Below are positions 23,013 to 31,400 of a stretch of 62,066 nt of DNA, one piece after another (the first letter of the stretch is position 1; each line of letters starts with the position of its first letter). The notes below the pieces were generated by a model, which was given only the letters and a program-made list of their open reading frames with translations, was not told the DNA's origin and did no database searches. Position numbers and translations under genes: made by a program. The stretch is from IMG/VR virus record IMGVR_UViG_3300047472_000125, positions 1-62,066 of that record; one strand, given 5' to 3'. This stretch comes from a virus.

Positions 23013-23561
23013 TCAGGTAAGTTGGCGCCAGGCTAGCGCGGATCCGGTATCGTAGCAGCCGAACCGCTTGTTCGTGTTCAGTGCGAGGGAAAGCGTTGAG
23101 CCGATGCCGGTCCCGAGTATGTTCAGCGTCCCGAGAAGAGACGAGAAAGAGGAGCGGATCTCCTTCACCATGCCGGGAACCGCATTATCGGTCCCAAGCG
23201 TGACATTCCATGTTGTCAGCGTTGGAGGCCCGGCGCCGATGAGTTCCATGATGGGGAGCGACGTCAACGGCTGCACGGTGGCGTTTCCTATCAACGTCAC
23301 CTGCCCCAGCAACTGAGGCTGGGTCGTCGGTTCCCAATAGTAGATGCGCCCATTGTAGCCGCAGCGCATGACGCCGAATATGCCGGCACCCCATAGGTCA
23401 GTCACTTGGGCATACTTGCCTTTGTAGGTCGGACCGGCTGGGAAGTTAGCCATGAGATCGGCGATCAACTGCGGCGTCTGGCTGACGAACTGAACACCGG
23501 CTGGCAGGTCGACGGTTTTCAGGTAGGCCGAGAGATCTGGGAAAACGGAACCGCCGCTCAT
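23013..23561 (-). CDS. Tail/virion protein, 182 aa
   Basis: Start at 23561 (MSGGSVFPD), just after the upstream stop; the open frame to 23933 is a shadow. It contains TYKGKYAQVTDLWGAG, a beta-rich pattern common to phage fibre-associated proteins, and has no cysteine pairs or catalytic motifs. Structural role inferred from neighbours. Confidence 0.65.
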   Translation of the reverse strand: MSGGSVFPDLSAYLKTVDLPAGVQFVSQTPQLIADLMANFPAGPTYKGKYAQVTDLWGAGIFGVMRCGYNGRIYYWEPTTQPQLLGQVTLIGNATVQPLTSLPIMELIGAGPPTLTTWNVTLGTDNAVPGMVKEIRSSFSSLLGTLNILGTGIGSTLSLALNTNKRFGCYDTGSALAWRQLT

Positions 23562-23562
23562 C

Positions 23563-24036
23563 TCAGGCCCCCTGCGTGAATTCGACGACCATGTTGACTT
23601 GCGCCGTGGTCGATGTGGTGAGGATGAGAGCGGTGTTCGTCGAGGTCTTATACCAAGGCCGCGTCGAGAAATCATAGGTAAGGAATCCAGGACCTGCGAA
23701 CGTGATCGTTTCCAGCACCGTCGTGCCGTTTTTAATGACAAGCGTGTTCGCGCCGGCGACATTGAACCGAACTCGGTATACCCGCGTTGCCACGCCAGAA
23801 GCGGCCGGGACAAGAGAAGTGTCGCCGACTGCCGTGGACACCGCTGTGGCGATAGAGAGATCAGACGTTGATAGCGGCGCAGTCGACGTGTTGAGCGGAT
23901 TGGCTGCCGTCCCGAAGGCTGCGCCTGTCGCATCCAACAGCATCGCGATCACCCTCTGCGCCCAAGTTCCGTCTCCCATATCTTTGTTGTAGCGGATCAG
24001 GGCATCGCCGCTGTCAGCGATTTTCTTGTCGGCCAT
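23563..24036 (-). CDS. Tail/virion beta-sandwich protein, 157 aa
   Basis: Thr/Ala/Val-rich beta structure (RVYRVRFNVAGANTLVIKNG), likely a jelly-roll-type virion or receptor-binding component. First of four consecutive spike-region genes. Confidence 0.65.
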   Translation of the reverse strand: MADKKIADSGDALIRYNKDMGDGTWAQRVIAMLLDATGAAFGTAANPLNTSTAPLSTSDLSIATAVSTAVGDTSLVPAASGVATRVYRVRFNVAGANTLVIKNGTTVLETITFAGPGFLTYDFSTRPWYKTSTNTALILTTSTTAQVNMVVEFTQGA

Positions 24037-24048
24037 AACATCGCTCCG

Positions 24049-24141
24049 TCATGTCAAGAATGGAAGCCACGCCAGCACAATGATTGTGACTAGCGTGGCG
24101 GATGATGTGAGGAAGCCGATGAAGCAGACGCGGTCGATCAC
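24049..24141 (-). CDS. Possible 30-aa membrane peptide
   Basis: GTG start overlapping the stop of the holin-like gene by four bases (GTGA). Nearly all of the peptide is one hydrophobic helix (FLTSSATLVTIIVLAWL). It may act with the holin. No ribosome site beyond coupling is visible. Confidence 0.4.
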   Translation of the reverse strand: MIDRVCFIGFLTSSATLVTIIVLAWLPFLT

Positions 24142-24398
24142 TTCTGGACGGGTGGCTGCGGCTTAATGAGGCCGCTCAGACCGTCGCGCCAGATGTTGAC
24201 CAGCGTCTTGATGCCACCGAGAACCGCCAGAGCGGCGGTCGTGTAGGTCGGGTTTACCCACGACTTGGAGCATTCGAGCGCGCCGGTGGCGAGCGTGGTG
24301 CAGCCGGTGGCAAGCAGGAATGCCGTGAAGGCCGCGAGAAGCGCGATCACGATGTTCATGACATTGTGAAGGGTGTTCGTATTGAGGAACTTGGACAT
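24138..24398 (-). CDS. Holin-like membrane protein, 86 aa
   Basis: Start at 24398 (MSKFLNTN) with AAGGAG upstream. Hydrophobic segments occur at about residues 12-31 and 48-63, with a short Lys/Pro-rich C-terminus. It lies in a cluster with an endolysin-like protein and two small lipoproteins, so a holin role is plausible. The family is not recognised. Confidence 0.6.
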   Translation of the reverse strand: MSKFLNTNTLHNVMNIVIALLAAFTAFLLATGCTTLATGALECSKSWVNPTYTTAALAVLGGIKTLVNIWRDGLSGLIKPQPPVQK

Positions 24399-24408
24399 GG
24401 CGCGCTCC

Positions 24409-24648
24409 TTAGGCGGCAGGGGGAACGTAATCGGGGTCGCCGGCCTGCGGCGCATTCAGCCGGTCGCGGAATGCCTGGAGAGCGGCTTCGGTGTCCTGGC
24501 GCTCCTGAACCGTCAGCGTCTCCTTCTCGACAACGATCCGGTAGAACTGCTGGACGTAGGGAGCGACTTCTTCGCCATACTCGATCGCCATCTTGGCGAG
24601 GTTGGCGACGATTTCCGCATCGGCGATGATGGTGGCGAGATCGGTCAT
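24409..24648 (-). CDS. Hypothetical protein, 79 aa
   Basis: Helical, acidic, no membrane segment. Sits between the lipoprotein and holin-like genes and overlaps the lipoprotein stop by four bases. Possibly a lysis regulator or simply a virion-associated protein; unrecognised. Confidence 0.6.
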   Translation of the reverse strand: MTDLATIIADAEIVANLAKMAIEYGEEVAPYVQQFYRIVVEKETLTVQERQDTEAALQAFRDRLNAPQAGDPDYVPPAA

Positions 24649-25076
24649 AGAGTTTTCCCCGTGATGTTGGAGTAAGTCGTCTTGGTGGTTGCGATCAGCG
24701 CCGTGAGGGCGTGATAGTCAGCCGTCAGGGCGCTGCAGGAGCCGGCCGCCTTCGTCGTGATGCCACTGACACCGGGATTGCAGGCGTTGATGTCCGCCTG
24801 CGCCTGGTCGAAGCCAGTGGATACCTGCTTGTCGGCATCGCGCATGATCTTGACATTGGCATAGACCGAACATGGAACGGCCAGCGTGGCGCTCTGGCCG
24901 GCGGCGCAGCGCGGCAGCTCGTTGTAGGTGGCTGCGGCGGCGAGAACCGGCGCATAGCCCGTCTTGGCCGCATCGAGGTTGCTCTGCGTTACGACGCTCA
25001 GGTACTTGTCGACCGTGCTGCAAGCAGCAAGCGAGAGAGTCACGGCGGCGATTGCCACCATGTGGATAAGGCGCAT
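24645..25076 (-). CDS. Lipoprotein, 143 aa
   Basis: Signal peptide with lipobox LAAC (Cys about residue 19) followed by a helical periplasmic domain with several cysteines. Longer than most outer-membrane spanins, but it could serve that role together with a membrane partner. The chosen start at 25076 (MRLIHMVAI) gives the proper signal sequence. Lysis-cluster context. Confidence 0.65.
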   Translation of the reverse strand: MRLIHMVAIAAVTLSLAACSTVDKYLSVVTQSNLDAAKTGYAPVLAAAATYNELPRCAAGQSATLAVPCSVYANVKIMRDADKQVSTGFDQAQADINACNPGVSGITTKAAGSCSALTADYHALTALIATTKTTYSNITGKTL

Positions 25077-25096
25077 GAGAATGTTCCTTCGTGGTT

Positions 25097-25252
25097 TCAG
25101 TCGTTGAAGTAGGGATTTGGCTTGGCAGCCTGCGTCTGCTCTGCCTCGATCGAATTCGATAGGAGCTTCGTCGCCCGATCGGAGGCGCATGCATGCAGGA
25201 AGAGGATCGCGATCACGGAGACCGCGATGGCAAGAATGGCGCGCGGGCGCAT
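25097..25252 (-). CDS. Small lipoprotein, 51 aa
   Basis: MRPRAILAIAV opens a signal sequence ending in a lipobox-like LHAC, followed by about 30 residues. The short length and placement right after the endolysin resemble an outer-membrane spanin or entericidin-like peptide. The start overlaps the endolysin stop. Confidence 0.6.
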   Translation of the reverse strand: MRPRAILAIAVSVIAILFLHACASDRATKLLSNSIEAEQTQAAKPNPYFND

Positions 25253-25734
25253 TACGCCATGCTCGTCATGGCTTTGAACTGGGCATCGGCCAGGGTCGGA
25301 AGCGTGGCATTCGGAACAGGGCCGTAGCGATCCGCCCAACGCGCGCCAAGCAAGTTCTTCCTGCTCTTGAGCGAGATGTTGATCGAATTGTCCTGGTTGC
25401 AGCCGAGGCAGACGAAATCGCCCTGATACTGACCGAGGCAGATCGTGACGTGACCACCGCCATTCCGGACAAAGACGAGGACCGCGCCAACCTGCGGCGT
25501 GCAAGGAACGCCGAACTTAAGCCAGTTCTGAGCCCATGCCGGATTTGGCGGCATCGGCTGCTTCGGCAGCGAATTGTGGAAGATGGCGGCGAGGCCGATA
25601 CCGCACCATGGGGTTTGAACCGGGTCATAGTGAAGATTGGCGGTGGCGAAGTAGGCCATGAGCTTGGCCTTGTCCCGCACCTCCTGCAAACCGACGTGTT
25701 TCTTCGCCTCGGCGACCCAAGGGAGATCTGTCAT
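25252..25734 (-). CDS. Endolysin candidate, TIGR02594/CHAP-like cysteine peptidase, 160 aa
   Basis: Cys44 in TPWCGIG and His95 in GGGHVTI form a Cys/His pair as in NlpC/P60 and CHAP-like peptidoglycan hydrolases of the TIGR02594 type. No signal peptide, so it would depend on the holin. Start at 25734 (MTDLPWV) with AAGGACAAT upstream; the frame also opens at 25782. Expected to cut peptide cross-links during lysis. Confidence 0.75.
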   Translation of the reverse strand: MTDLPWVAEAKKHVGLQEVRDKAKLMAYFATANLHYDPVQTPWCGIGLAAIFHNSLPKQPMPPNPAWAQNWLKFGVPCTPQVGAVLVFVRNGGGHVTICLGQYQGDFVCLGCNQDNSINISLKSRKNLLGARWADRYGPVPNATLPTLADAQFKAMTSMA

Positions 25735-25754
25735 TGGATTGTCCTTTAGACGTT

Positions 25755-26753
25755 TCAATTGTTGAGAGCAGTGGCCGAGCAACCCGAGTGGATCACGACA
25801 TTGGTGCCGAACCCATTCAGGAAATTGCCCATAATCTTGATGCCGCTAGATCCGGTCGAAACTTCAAAGCCTTCCAGTGAAGGCGCATACCCGGTCAGAA
25901 TGTTGTTCATTGCGTTGACCGAGTTGGATGCGTTTGCGATTTCAACCGCATAGTTGACCGGAATCTGAACGAAATTCTGCGCGATCAGGCCACCCGACAC
26001 ATTTCCGAACGATATTCCGATCCGGCTTCCGGAAATCTTGTTACCGATGACATGGACATGCTGTGAATTCCAAAATTCGATCGCGACATTATTCGCGGCC
26101 GCCGACGAAGGCAGCAGGACTTCGGAATTGGTGACAGAGGTGCCGATGACCCATTTGCCGTCGGCAGCTCGAATATTGATGCCGCCGGCGCTTACTGTGG
26201 ACGGATTTTCACCCGATCTATCGCACAGTACCCGGTCGATCGACGGACCGTGCATCGTCGTCGCAATCTGATTCCGCCAGATGATGCACGAATTGAAGAT
26301 GTTGGAAAATCTGACGTTCGACAAAAACATCTGACCGTTGTCGATCGCCACTCCCCAGCCGGGTATGTTCTGCATGGTGAAGTCGCGGCCATCAAAGGAA
26401 TAGCCCGTCCCATCTATGCCAACCGCAGCATTCGGGTTAACGCCTCTCGCCCCATCGAGGATACCGCCGCGAAGTTTCAACCCATCTGCTTGAAGCGTAA
26501 TGATTGCCGTTGTCGACGTCGGAGAGCGCTGGAGAACGGCGTTCTGTTCCAATACCCACGTCTGGTTGGGAACCGAGTTTTGCAGGCCGTCCACGATATA
26601 GGTGCATGAAGGGAAAGAGACTGTCCCGCCGACACCAGCAGCAGTTATGGCCGATTGTATGCCCGTTTGATCGCATGTCGCGACTGTCGCAGGTGCAGCG
26701 AGCGCAAGCCTAGAGAACAGGCTGAAGAATGCAGCCAGCAAAAACCGCTTCAT
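25755..26753 (-). CDS. Secreted right-handed beta-helix (pectate-lyase-like) protein, 332 aa
   Basis: A clear signal peptide (MKRFLLAAFFSLFSRLALA) precedes repeats with short hydrophobic strands and Asn ladders (for example VIGNKISGSRIGISFGNVSG), typical of parallel beta-helix polysaccharide-binding or -cleaving proteins. Phage depolymerases usually lack signal peptides, so export to the periplasm or outside the cell is unusual. It sits between the tail fibre region and the endolysin gene, divergent from the TIGR04325-type methyltransferase gene. Confidence 0.75.
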   Translation of the reverse strand: MKRFLLAAFFSLFSRLALAAPATVATCDQTGIQSAITAAGVGGTVSFPSCTYIVDGLQNSVPNQTWVLEQNAVLQRSPTSTTAIITLQADGLKLRGGILDGARGVNPNAAVGIDGTGYSFDGRDFTMQNIPGWGVAIDNGQMFLSNVRFSNIFNSCIIWRNQIATTMHGPSIDRVLCDRSGENPSTVSAGGINIRAADGKWVIGTSVTNSEVLLPSSAAANNVAIEFWNSQHVHVIGNKISGSRIGISFGNVSGGLIAQNFVQIPVNYAVEIANASNSVNAMNNILTGYAPSLEGFEVSTGSSGIKIMGNFLNGFGTNVVIHSGCSATALNN

Positions 26754-26774
26754 TTTGGAGACCTTAAATTATGA

Positions 26775-26785
26775 TTGACTTGACG
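26775..26785 (+). promoter_or_regulatory. Possible -35 elements of the methyltransferase promoter
   Basis: Overlapping TTGACT (26775-26780) and TTGACG (26780-26785) occur in the 73-bp divergent region, 42-52 bp before the ATG. No strong -10 is visible, so the promoter is tentative. Confidence 0.35.
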
Positions 26786-26826
26786 ATTCCAGGTTGCAAC
26801 AACGGCCTCCCCATAGGAGGAAAAGC

Positions 26827-27609
26827 ATGCGCGCCAGGATTGCTCGATTGTTTACCAAGCGACCGGAGCCAGTTGCGGCTCCTATCGAGGACAGAATTCG
26901 GTTCGAAGGAGATTTCAACTCATACGAAGAAGCGTTAGCCGCCTGTAACGGCAGCGCTGGCTATAGTTCCGATACGGCGATTGAGCGCTCTATTAAACGG
27001 TACCAAGAGGTATCGGCTGACCCCGCCAAGGCTATCCGTGATGCATCTGATCAGGTCATCCGGTTCATGGCTGCATTCAGCCTTTGCAAACCGATCGATG
27101 GCGTTTATCGCGTCTATGATCTTGGAGGCGGATATGGCGCAATCTACCACCTTTTCCGATACCTCTATCCAGACGCTAGATTTCACTGGACTGTCGTTGA
27201 ACTGCCAGCCTTGGTCGCTAGAGCGTCTGAAATTGGCGCATCCGCCGAAAAGGAATTTTCTACGGAAATTCCGCCCGGGCCTTATTCTCTCGGGATTTCA
27301 AGTGGGACCTTGCAATATCTGAAGGACCCGTCTGCCGGCTTGGCAAATATGGCAGTCGCCAATGCAGCCGTGACATATCTCAACCGATTCCCACTCGACA
27401 GACGGTCGATAAAAGATCGACTGGCCGTCCAACATGTCCCTTCAAGCTACTTCGAGGCGTCTTTTCCGGTCTGGTTTTTCTCGCTCAAATGGGAAAGAAG
27501 TTTCCCCGGCTTAGGGAACCTTTTGGCAGAATGGAACTCGCCGGGAGATGTCGTTGAGCTGGATGGGAAAACGCTCGCGTATAGCGCATTCCTTTTCAAG
27601 CGCCCTTAG
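26827..27609 (+). CDS. TIGR04325-type putative methyltransferase, 260 aa, moron
   Basis: The FEGDFNSYEEALAACNG opening, GYSSDTAIE, and the glycine-rich SAM motif YDLGGGYGAIYHLF (about residues 99-112) match TIGR04325 (LIC12133-type) methyltransferases, which are mostly found in polysaccharide biosynthesis clusters. AGGAGG lies at the right distance before the ATG at 26827. It is transcribed against the tail genes with its own upstream region, so it is probably a lysogenic-conversion gene that alters host surface glycans. Its 3' end overlaps the convergent 27596 gene by 14 bases. Confidence 0.75.
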   Translation: MRARIARLFTKRPEPVAAPIEDRIRFEGDFNSYEEALAACNGSAGYSSDTAIERSIKRYQEVSADPAKAIRDASDQVIRFMAAFSLCKPIDGVYRVYDLGGGYGAIYHLFRYLYPDARFHWTVVELPALVARASEIGASAEKEFSTEIPPGPYSLGISSGTLQYLKDPSAGLANMAVANAAVTYLNRFPLDRRSIKDRLAVQHVPSSYFEASFPVWFFSLKWERSFPGLGNLLAEWNSPGDVVELDGKTLAYSAFLFKRP

Positions 27610-27778
27610 GTTTCGTTTTATCGGCACCTTCGACGTCTTCTGCGAACTGTTCCGGGTATTCCAGCCCTGATCCGTCGAAAACCAACGTAGATGCGACCAC
27701 AGGCTCAAGCCAAGAAACAATGTTCGACGCTTCTTCAGCGGTGCAATCCAAGTGCTTTACTTCTGTTGCGTCTGACAT
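27596..27778 (-). CDS. Hypothetical protein after tail fibre, 60 aa
   Basis: Small acidic protein directly downstream of the fibre gene. Position suits a fibre chaperone or cap, but no motif supports this. Start at 27778 (MSDATEV), since an ATG at 27787 overlaps the fibre stop more deeply. Confidence 0.6.
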   Translation of the reverse strand: MSDATEVKHLDCTAEEASNIVSWLEPVVASTLVFDGSGLEYPEQFAEDVEGADKTKPKGA

Positions 27779-27779
27779 T

Positions 27780-29192
27780 TTAAACACCTACCCTTGATCC
27801 TGAGAAATGGCCGGTGATGCTGGACGTCTGCGACGATCCAGTGTTTTGAAGCATAAGCGGGCGCACCGTGTCACCTGCCGCCAAGTTGATTGTGCCACTA
27901 ACGGTGGTGTTGCCAGTCCCCGCCGTTCCAGACACTATCGGCTCAGCGTACGCAAAATTGCCGGAGCCATTCTTTTGCATCGAGACCTTCGAAATCCAGC
28001 CATTGAAGTTTGTATTGATACCGAGGTTGGTCGAAAACTGCCAAACCCCTGCGTCCTTAGCCCCGATTGTCAAGATGCCGCCTGACAATGTAGTCCCAGC
28101 ATCAAGAAAATTGCTGGAGGCGATCGCCAGATCTGTGGATACGCTCGCAACGTTGTTTGCATACGTTGCGCCGCCAGCGGAGCCGTTGGCGATGAAGTAC
28201 GGTGCTGTCTGCGGCGGTCGCCCGGCGGCAATATACCCGGCAGAGACCTCGCTGGCGACGACCGAGAGAACCTGGAAGTTGGTTCCGTCGTACTGAAGCA
28301 TCACGATCGAGCCGGACAGAAGGTCTCCCGAAACAAGAGCGTTGCCATTCGGAAGGGTGATGCTCTTGGCACCCAGCCCGTTGACGTTGATTGTCGCCGC
28401 GCCGGTGTTGTTGGCCGTGAGCTTTACCTGAAGCGTGACGCCGGCAACATATGCGAGAAGCGCTGGGAACAGGGTAGCAGTCAGGGCGTTCGCCGTGCCC
28501 CCGGCAATCGCATAGGTCCACTGCGAATTCTGAACGGCGGCCGGGACCTGAGGTAGGGGCGTGAAGAACGGAGCCGTTGCAAGCAGGCTGATGTTGCCCG
28601 AGGTGATCGTCGTCTGCCCGTTGGCGACGGTGATCACATAGATCCCCGTGAAACCCGCGTCCGGAGCCGGTGTCGTCTGCGAGCCGCTGGCCGCCGGAGT
28701 GCCCGCTTTCAACTGAACGACACAGGTGTCCTTGCGTACGGTATTCTGCGGCGTGCCCGAGTTGTTCGGTCCCGACCACGCCACGGAAGGATTGGCGGAG
28801 TTGTAATAGGGAAGAACGACCGGCGTTCCGTCCACCTCGGAAAAGGCGATCTGAACGAGGTAGTTGATCGATTGGCCGACTGTCCCCGGTGGCGTCAACG
28901 TCAGCGTTGCTGCTGAAGCAAGGATACCCTGCTTTGTGAACTGATTGGCGTCAGTTCCCAGAGACCCGTAAGCCGAGACATCGACCGTCTGCAGGCTGTA
29001 GATCGCGCCGGGCGCGACGTTGACCTGCAACGAGGCAGGCGACGTTGGTGTGACCCCGAGCCCGCTGCAAACAGCATTCGTGCCGATTATTGATTCCGAC
29101 AGCCAGCCGACGCCATAGTAGCCGTCCTTGATTGCCTTCAGGATATCGGTGTCGAGCGGAATCGCGCCTGGATAGACGATGTGGCGGTCCAA
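27780..29192 (-). CDS. Tail fibre protein, 470 aa
   Basis: The N-terminus (MDRHIVYPGAIPLDTDIL) is typical of proteins attached to the baseplate of Mu/P2-like myoviruses. The centre is Gly/Thr/Ala-rich beta structure. The last ~130 residues (DAGVWQFSTNLGINTN, AAGDTVRPLMLQNTG) resemble a C1q/TNF-like jelly-roll knob used for receptor binding. Follows the baseplate gpI-like gene in the usual order. Confidence 0.8.
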   Translation of the reverse strand: MDRHIVYPGAIPLDTDILKAIKDGYYGVGWLSESIIGTNAVCSGLGVTPTSPASLQVNVAPGAIYSLQTVDVSAYGSLGTDANQFTKQGILASAATLTLTPPGTVGQSINYLVQIAFSEVDGTPVVLPYYNSANPSVAWSGPNNSGTPQNTVRKDTCVVQLKAGTPAASGSQTTPAPDAGFTGIYVITVANGQTTITSGNISLLATAPFFTPLPQVPAAVQNSQWTYAIAGGTANALTATLFPALLAYVAGVTLQVKLTANNTGAATINVNGLGAKSITLPNGNALVSGDLLSGSIVMLQYDGTNFQVLSVVASEVSAGYIAAGRPPQTAPYFIANGSAGGATYANNVASVSTDLAIASSNFLDAGTTLSGGILTIGAKDAGVWQFSTNLGINTNFNGWISKVSMQKNGSGNFAYAEPIVSGTAGTGNTTVSGTINLAAGDTVRPLMLQNTGSSQTSSITGHFSGSRVGV

Positions 29193-29207
29193 GATGGTGC
29201 TCCGAGG

Positions 29208-29891
29208 TTAGTTGCTGATTGCCACCCAGGCTGTGATGCCTGCGGCGCGAACGTTGTCGACGGCGCTGTAGATGTCAGCATCCGTCACGGACCCCTCGAT
29301 CATGTCGAGGTTGCCATATTCAAAGGTCGATGGCGTCGAATAGCCGCCAGCTGGGGCCCCGTAGCCGATGACATTCGGAATGCCCGCGGTCGCTGGCCGG
29401 AATGCCTGCACGAGGATCTGATACGGCATCAGCAATGAGCCGTAGCCGCCTGCCAGATTGTAGGCCAGGCCGTACCCATGGCCGTCGCCAGCTGGCCCGG
29501 GCGCATAGCCGCCGGTGTCCTGAGGACGTGCAGGCTCGAATACGATCGGAACCTTACCCGTCAGTCCCGTCAGGATGTCGATGATCGCCTGCCGCGTCTG
29601 CCGAGGACGAAAGAGCTCGGCGATGATGGCAGACCGGAACAGGTTGTCCGACCGTGTGCCTCTGACCATTCGGCGGCCAAAGAAGTCAAAGGCTATCAGG
29701 TCGAGCCACCCGTCGGTCGCGGTCATGATCCGCGTCTGAAGCTTGGCATAGGCAATCAGGCCATAGATGAAAGCCGCTACATTGGCGAAAGCGGTCAGTA
29801 GCCCGTCGACGATAGGAGCTGAGCTCGGATACCACCCTTGCGGCTTCGTGGCCTTCAGTCTTGCAATGAAATCATCCTGATCGCCGGTCAT
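29208..29891 (-). CDS. Baseplate protein, gpI-like, 227 aa
   Basis: Lies between baseplate J and the fibre gene, where P2 has gpI. It contains RPRQTRQAIIDILTGLTGK and a Gly/Tyr-rich C-terminal region. Assignment is mainly positional. The stop and start overlap the J gene by four bases. Confidence 0.65.
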   Translation of the reverse strand: MTGDQDDFIARLKATKPQGWYPSSAPIVDGLLTAFANVAAFIYGLIAYAKLQTRIMTATDGWLDLIAFDFFGRRMVRGTRSDNLFRSAIIAELFRPRQTRQAIIDILTGLTGKVPIVFEPARPQDTGGYAPGPAGDGHGYGLAYNLAGGYGSLLMPYQILVQAFRPATAGIPNVIGYGAPAGGYSTPSTFEYGNLDMIEGSVTDADIYSAVDNVRAAGITAWVAISN

Positions 29892-31015
29892 CCGATGGTC
29901 ACCACGCCGGATTTTGCGACCTGAACCACGCTGATTGCCACATCTGACGTCCCTCCATTCAGAAGAACGCTGGTGAGTGTGCCGACACCCGGCGAAGCAT
30001 CGAACGCCACCTGGATCAACCTGTTGTATGAAACGCTGGTGCCGATCGGGATAGAGTTCAGATAATTGGTGACGACCTGTCCGATCGCACCCTTGACGGC
30101 CTCTACGTCATATCCGGTCTTGACCGTTGCGATGGCGCTGAAGCCCACCGTGACGATGTTCGGAGCAAAGACGCCGAATGTGATGCCGGCCGCCCGGTAT
30201 AGATCGACAGCCTGATAGACGCTGTTCAGCAATGATGTGGGCGGTGCGCCTGTTCCGTCATCGACGATGATGGTCAGGTTTCCGGGCGTCGCGACCAATG
30301 CGTGGTTGACGTTTTCGAGGATGCTATATTTCAGCCCGAGTTGAACGCTCGAAATCGCATAGCCGATCGCCGCGACCGTGCCACGGGCGAGAGACGCCAG
30401 GTAGGCGACGAAGCGGCTCCGCAGCGCCCCGTCGCTTTCCCCGTCCGAGCCGCCGGTGAAGGCGGCGGAATTGTTGACCGTATCAACGCCAAGAATGGCG
30501 TCAAGAATGACAGATACCGTGTTGGCCTGCACGTTCGACCCGGAGGACGCCGCAGACGCGACAACAGGAACCGTGACGCTGGCGACGGTCGCCGGGATAA
30601 GATACCCACCCATCGCCGCGTCATAGGCGGCGTTTGAGGTGTCCACCGTTACGGTGAACGTCTGCGTGAAGTCCGAGGTCTGAACCCGCGAGCCAATCGG
30701 CACCAGGGCCGAAGTCGTCGGCGTGAACCGCGAATAGGTGACCGACCCGACAGCCGCCGTCGAGCTGAGACGTGTCAGGCCATAATCGGCGACCCAGCTA
30801 TCAAGATCCGTTCCTGAGGATGTCGCGGCACGAGTGAGCGCCAGAACCTGCAGGATGAGGCTTTCAAGCCATAGCCCGACGCCGGCATTGGATTCCGAAA
30901 CAGAGCGCAGGATCGAGCCGACGGTGAAATCGACGAGAGCGTTCGCCTTCGCCTGAATAGCGGTAGCCTGATCGCGGACAAGCGTCGCGAATGTCTTAAT
31001 ATTCAGCGTTGCCAA
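29888..31015 (-). CDS. Baseplate J-like protein, 375 aa
   Basis: Matches the J family: an early SVSESNAGVGLWLE helix, the DLDSWVADYGLTRLSSTAAVG region, and GGSDGESDGALRSRFVAYLA before the C-terminal domain. J proteins form the baseplate wedge ring with gpI and W/gp25, and trigger sheath contraction. Confidence 0.88.
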   Translation of the reverse strand: MATLNIKTFATLVRDQATAIQAKANALVDFTVGSILRSVSESNAGVGLWLESLILQVLALTRAATSSGTDLDSWVADYGLTRLSSTAAVGSVTYSRFTPTTSALVPIGSRVQTSDFTQTFTVTVDTSNAAYDAAMGGYLIPATVASVTVPVVASAASSGSNVQANTVSVILDAILGVDTVNNSAAFTGGSDGESDGALRSRFVAYLASLARGTVAAIGYAISSVQLGLKYSILENVNHALVATPGNLTIIVDDGTGAPPTSLLNSVYQAVDLYRAAGITFGVFAPNIVTVGFSAIATVKTGYDVEAVKGAIGQVVTNYLNSIPIGTSVSYNRLIQVAFDASPGVGTLTSVLLNGGTSDVAISVVQVAKSGVVTIG

Positions 31016-31025
31016 TTGGATATCT

Positions 31026-31391
31026 CTATTGGTTGATGTCGAATGACAACGTCGATTGCTGCCCGGTCGCCGCGCTGTAAAACAGGATCGAGACAGACAC
31101 GCCGTTCAGGATCTCGGAGACGGTGATGGTCGGTGCCGGCGTCCGGGCGACCGTAGCCTCAAGCGCGATCTGCGATCGAATGACACTGGTGATCAGTGGA
31201 ATGTCGACCACATCTCCGACACGCGCCGGTACGCCGCCCCCATATGAAAGGTTCCAGATATAGCCGCCCTCGGCGGTCATCAGCCGACGCAAGATCCGCT
31301 GGGTTGTCAGGTCGTCCCCGTCAACGGTCAATATGTCGCCGGTGGCGGAGACCTGAAGGTCTTCGCCCCATAGATGGGAAAGGTCTGGCAT
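31026..31391 (-). CDS. Baseplate wedge protein, gp25/W-like, 121 aa
   Basis: Short protein with a DGDDLTTQRILRRLMTAEG core similar to the gp25/W family (helix plus strand), placed between the spike and J genes as in P2 and Mu. Gp25 homologues have a lysozyme-like fold without need for activity. Confidence 0.75.
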   Translation of the reverse strand: MPDLSHLWGEDLQVSATGDILTVDGDDLTTQRILRRLMTAEGGYIWNLSYGGGVPARVGDVVDIPLITSVIRSQIALEATVARTPAPTITVSEILNGVSVSILFYSAATGQQSTLSFDINQ

Positions 31392-31400
31392 GGATGTTCC

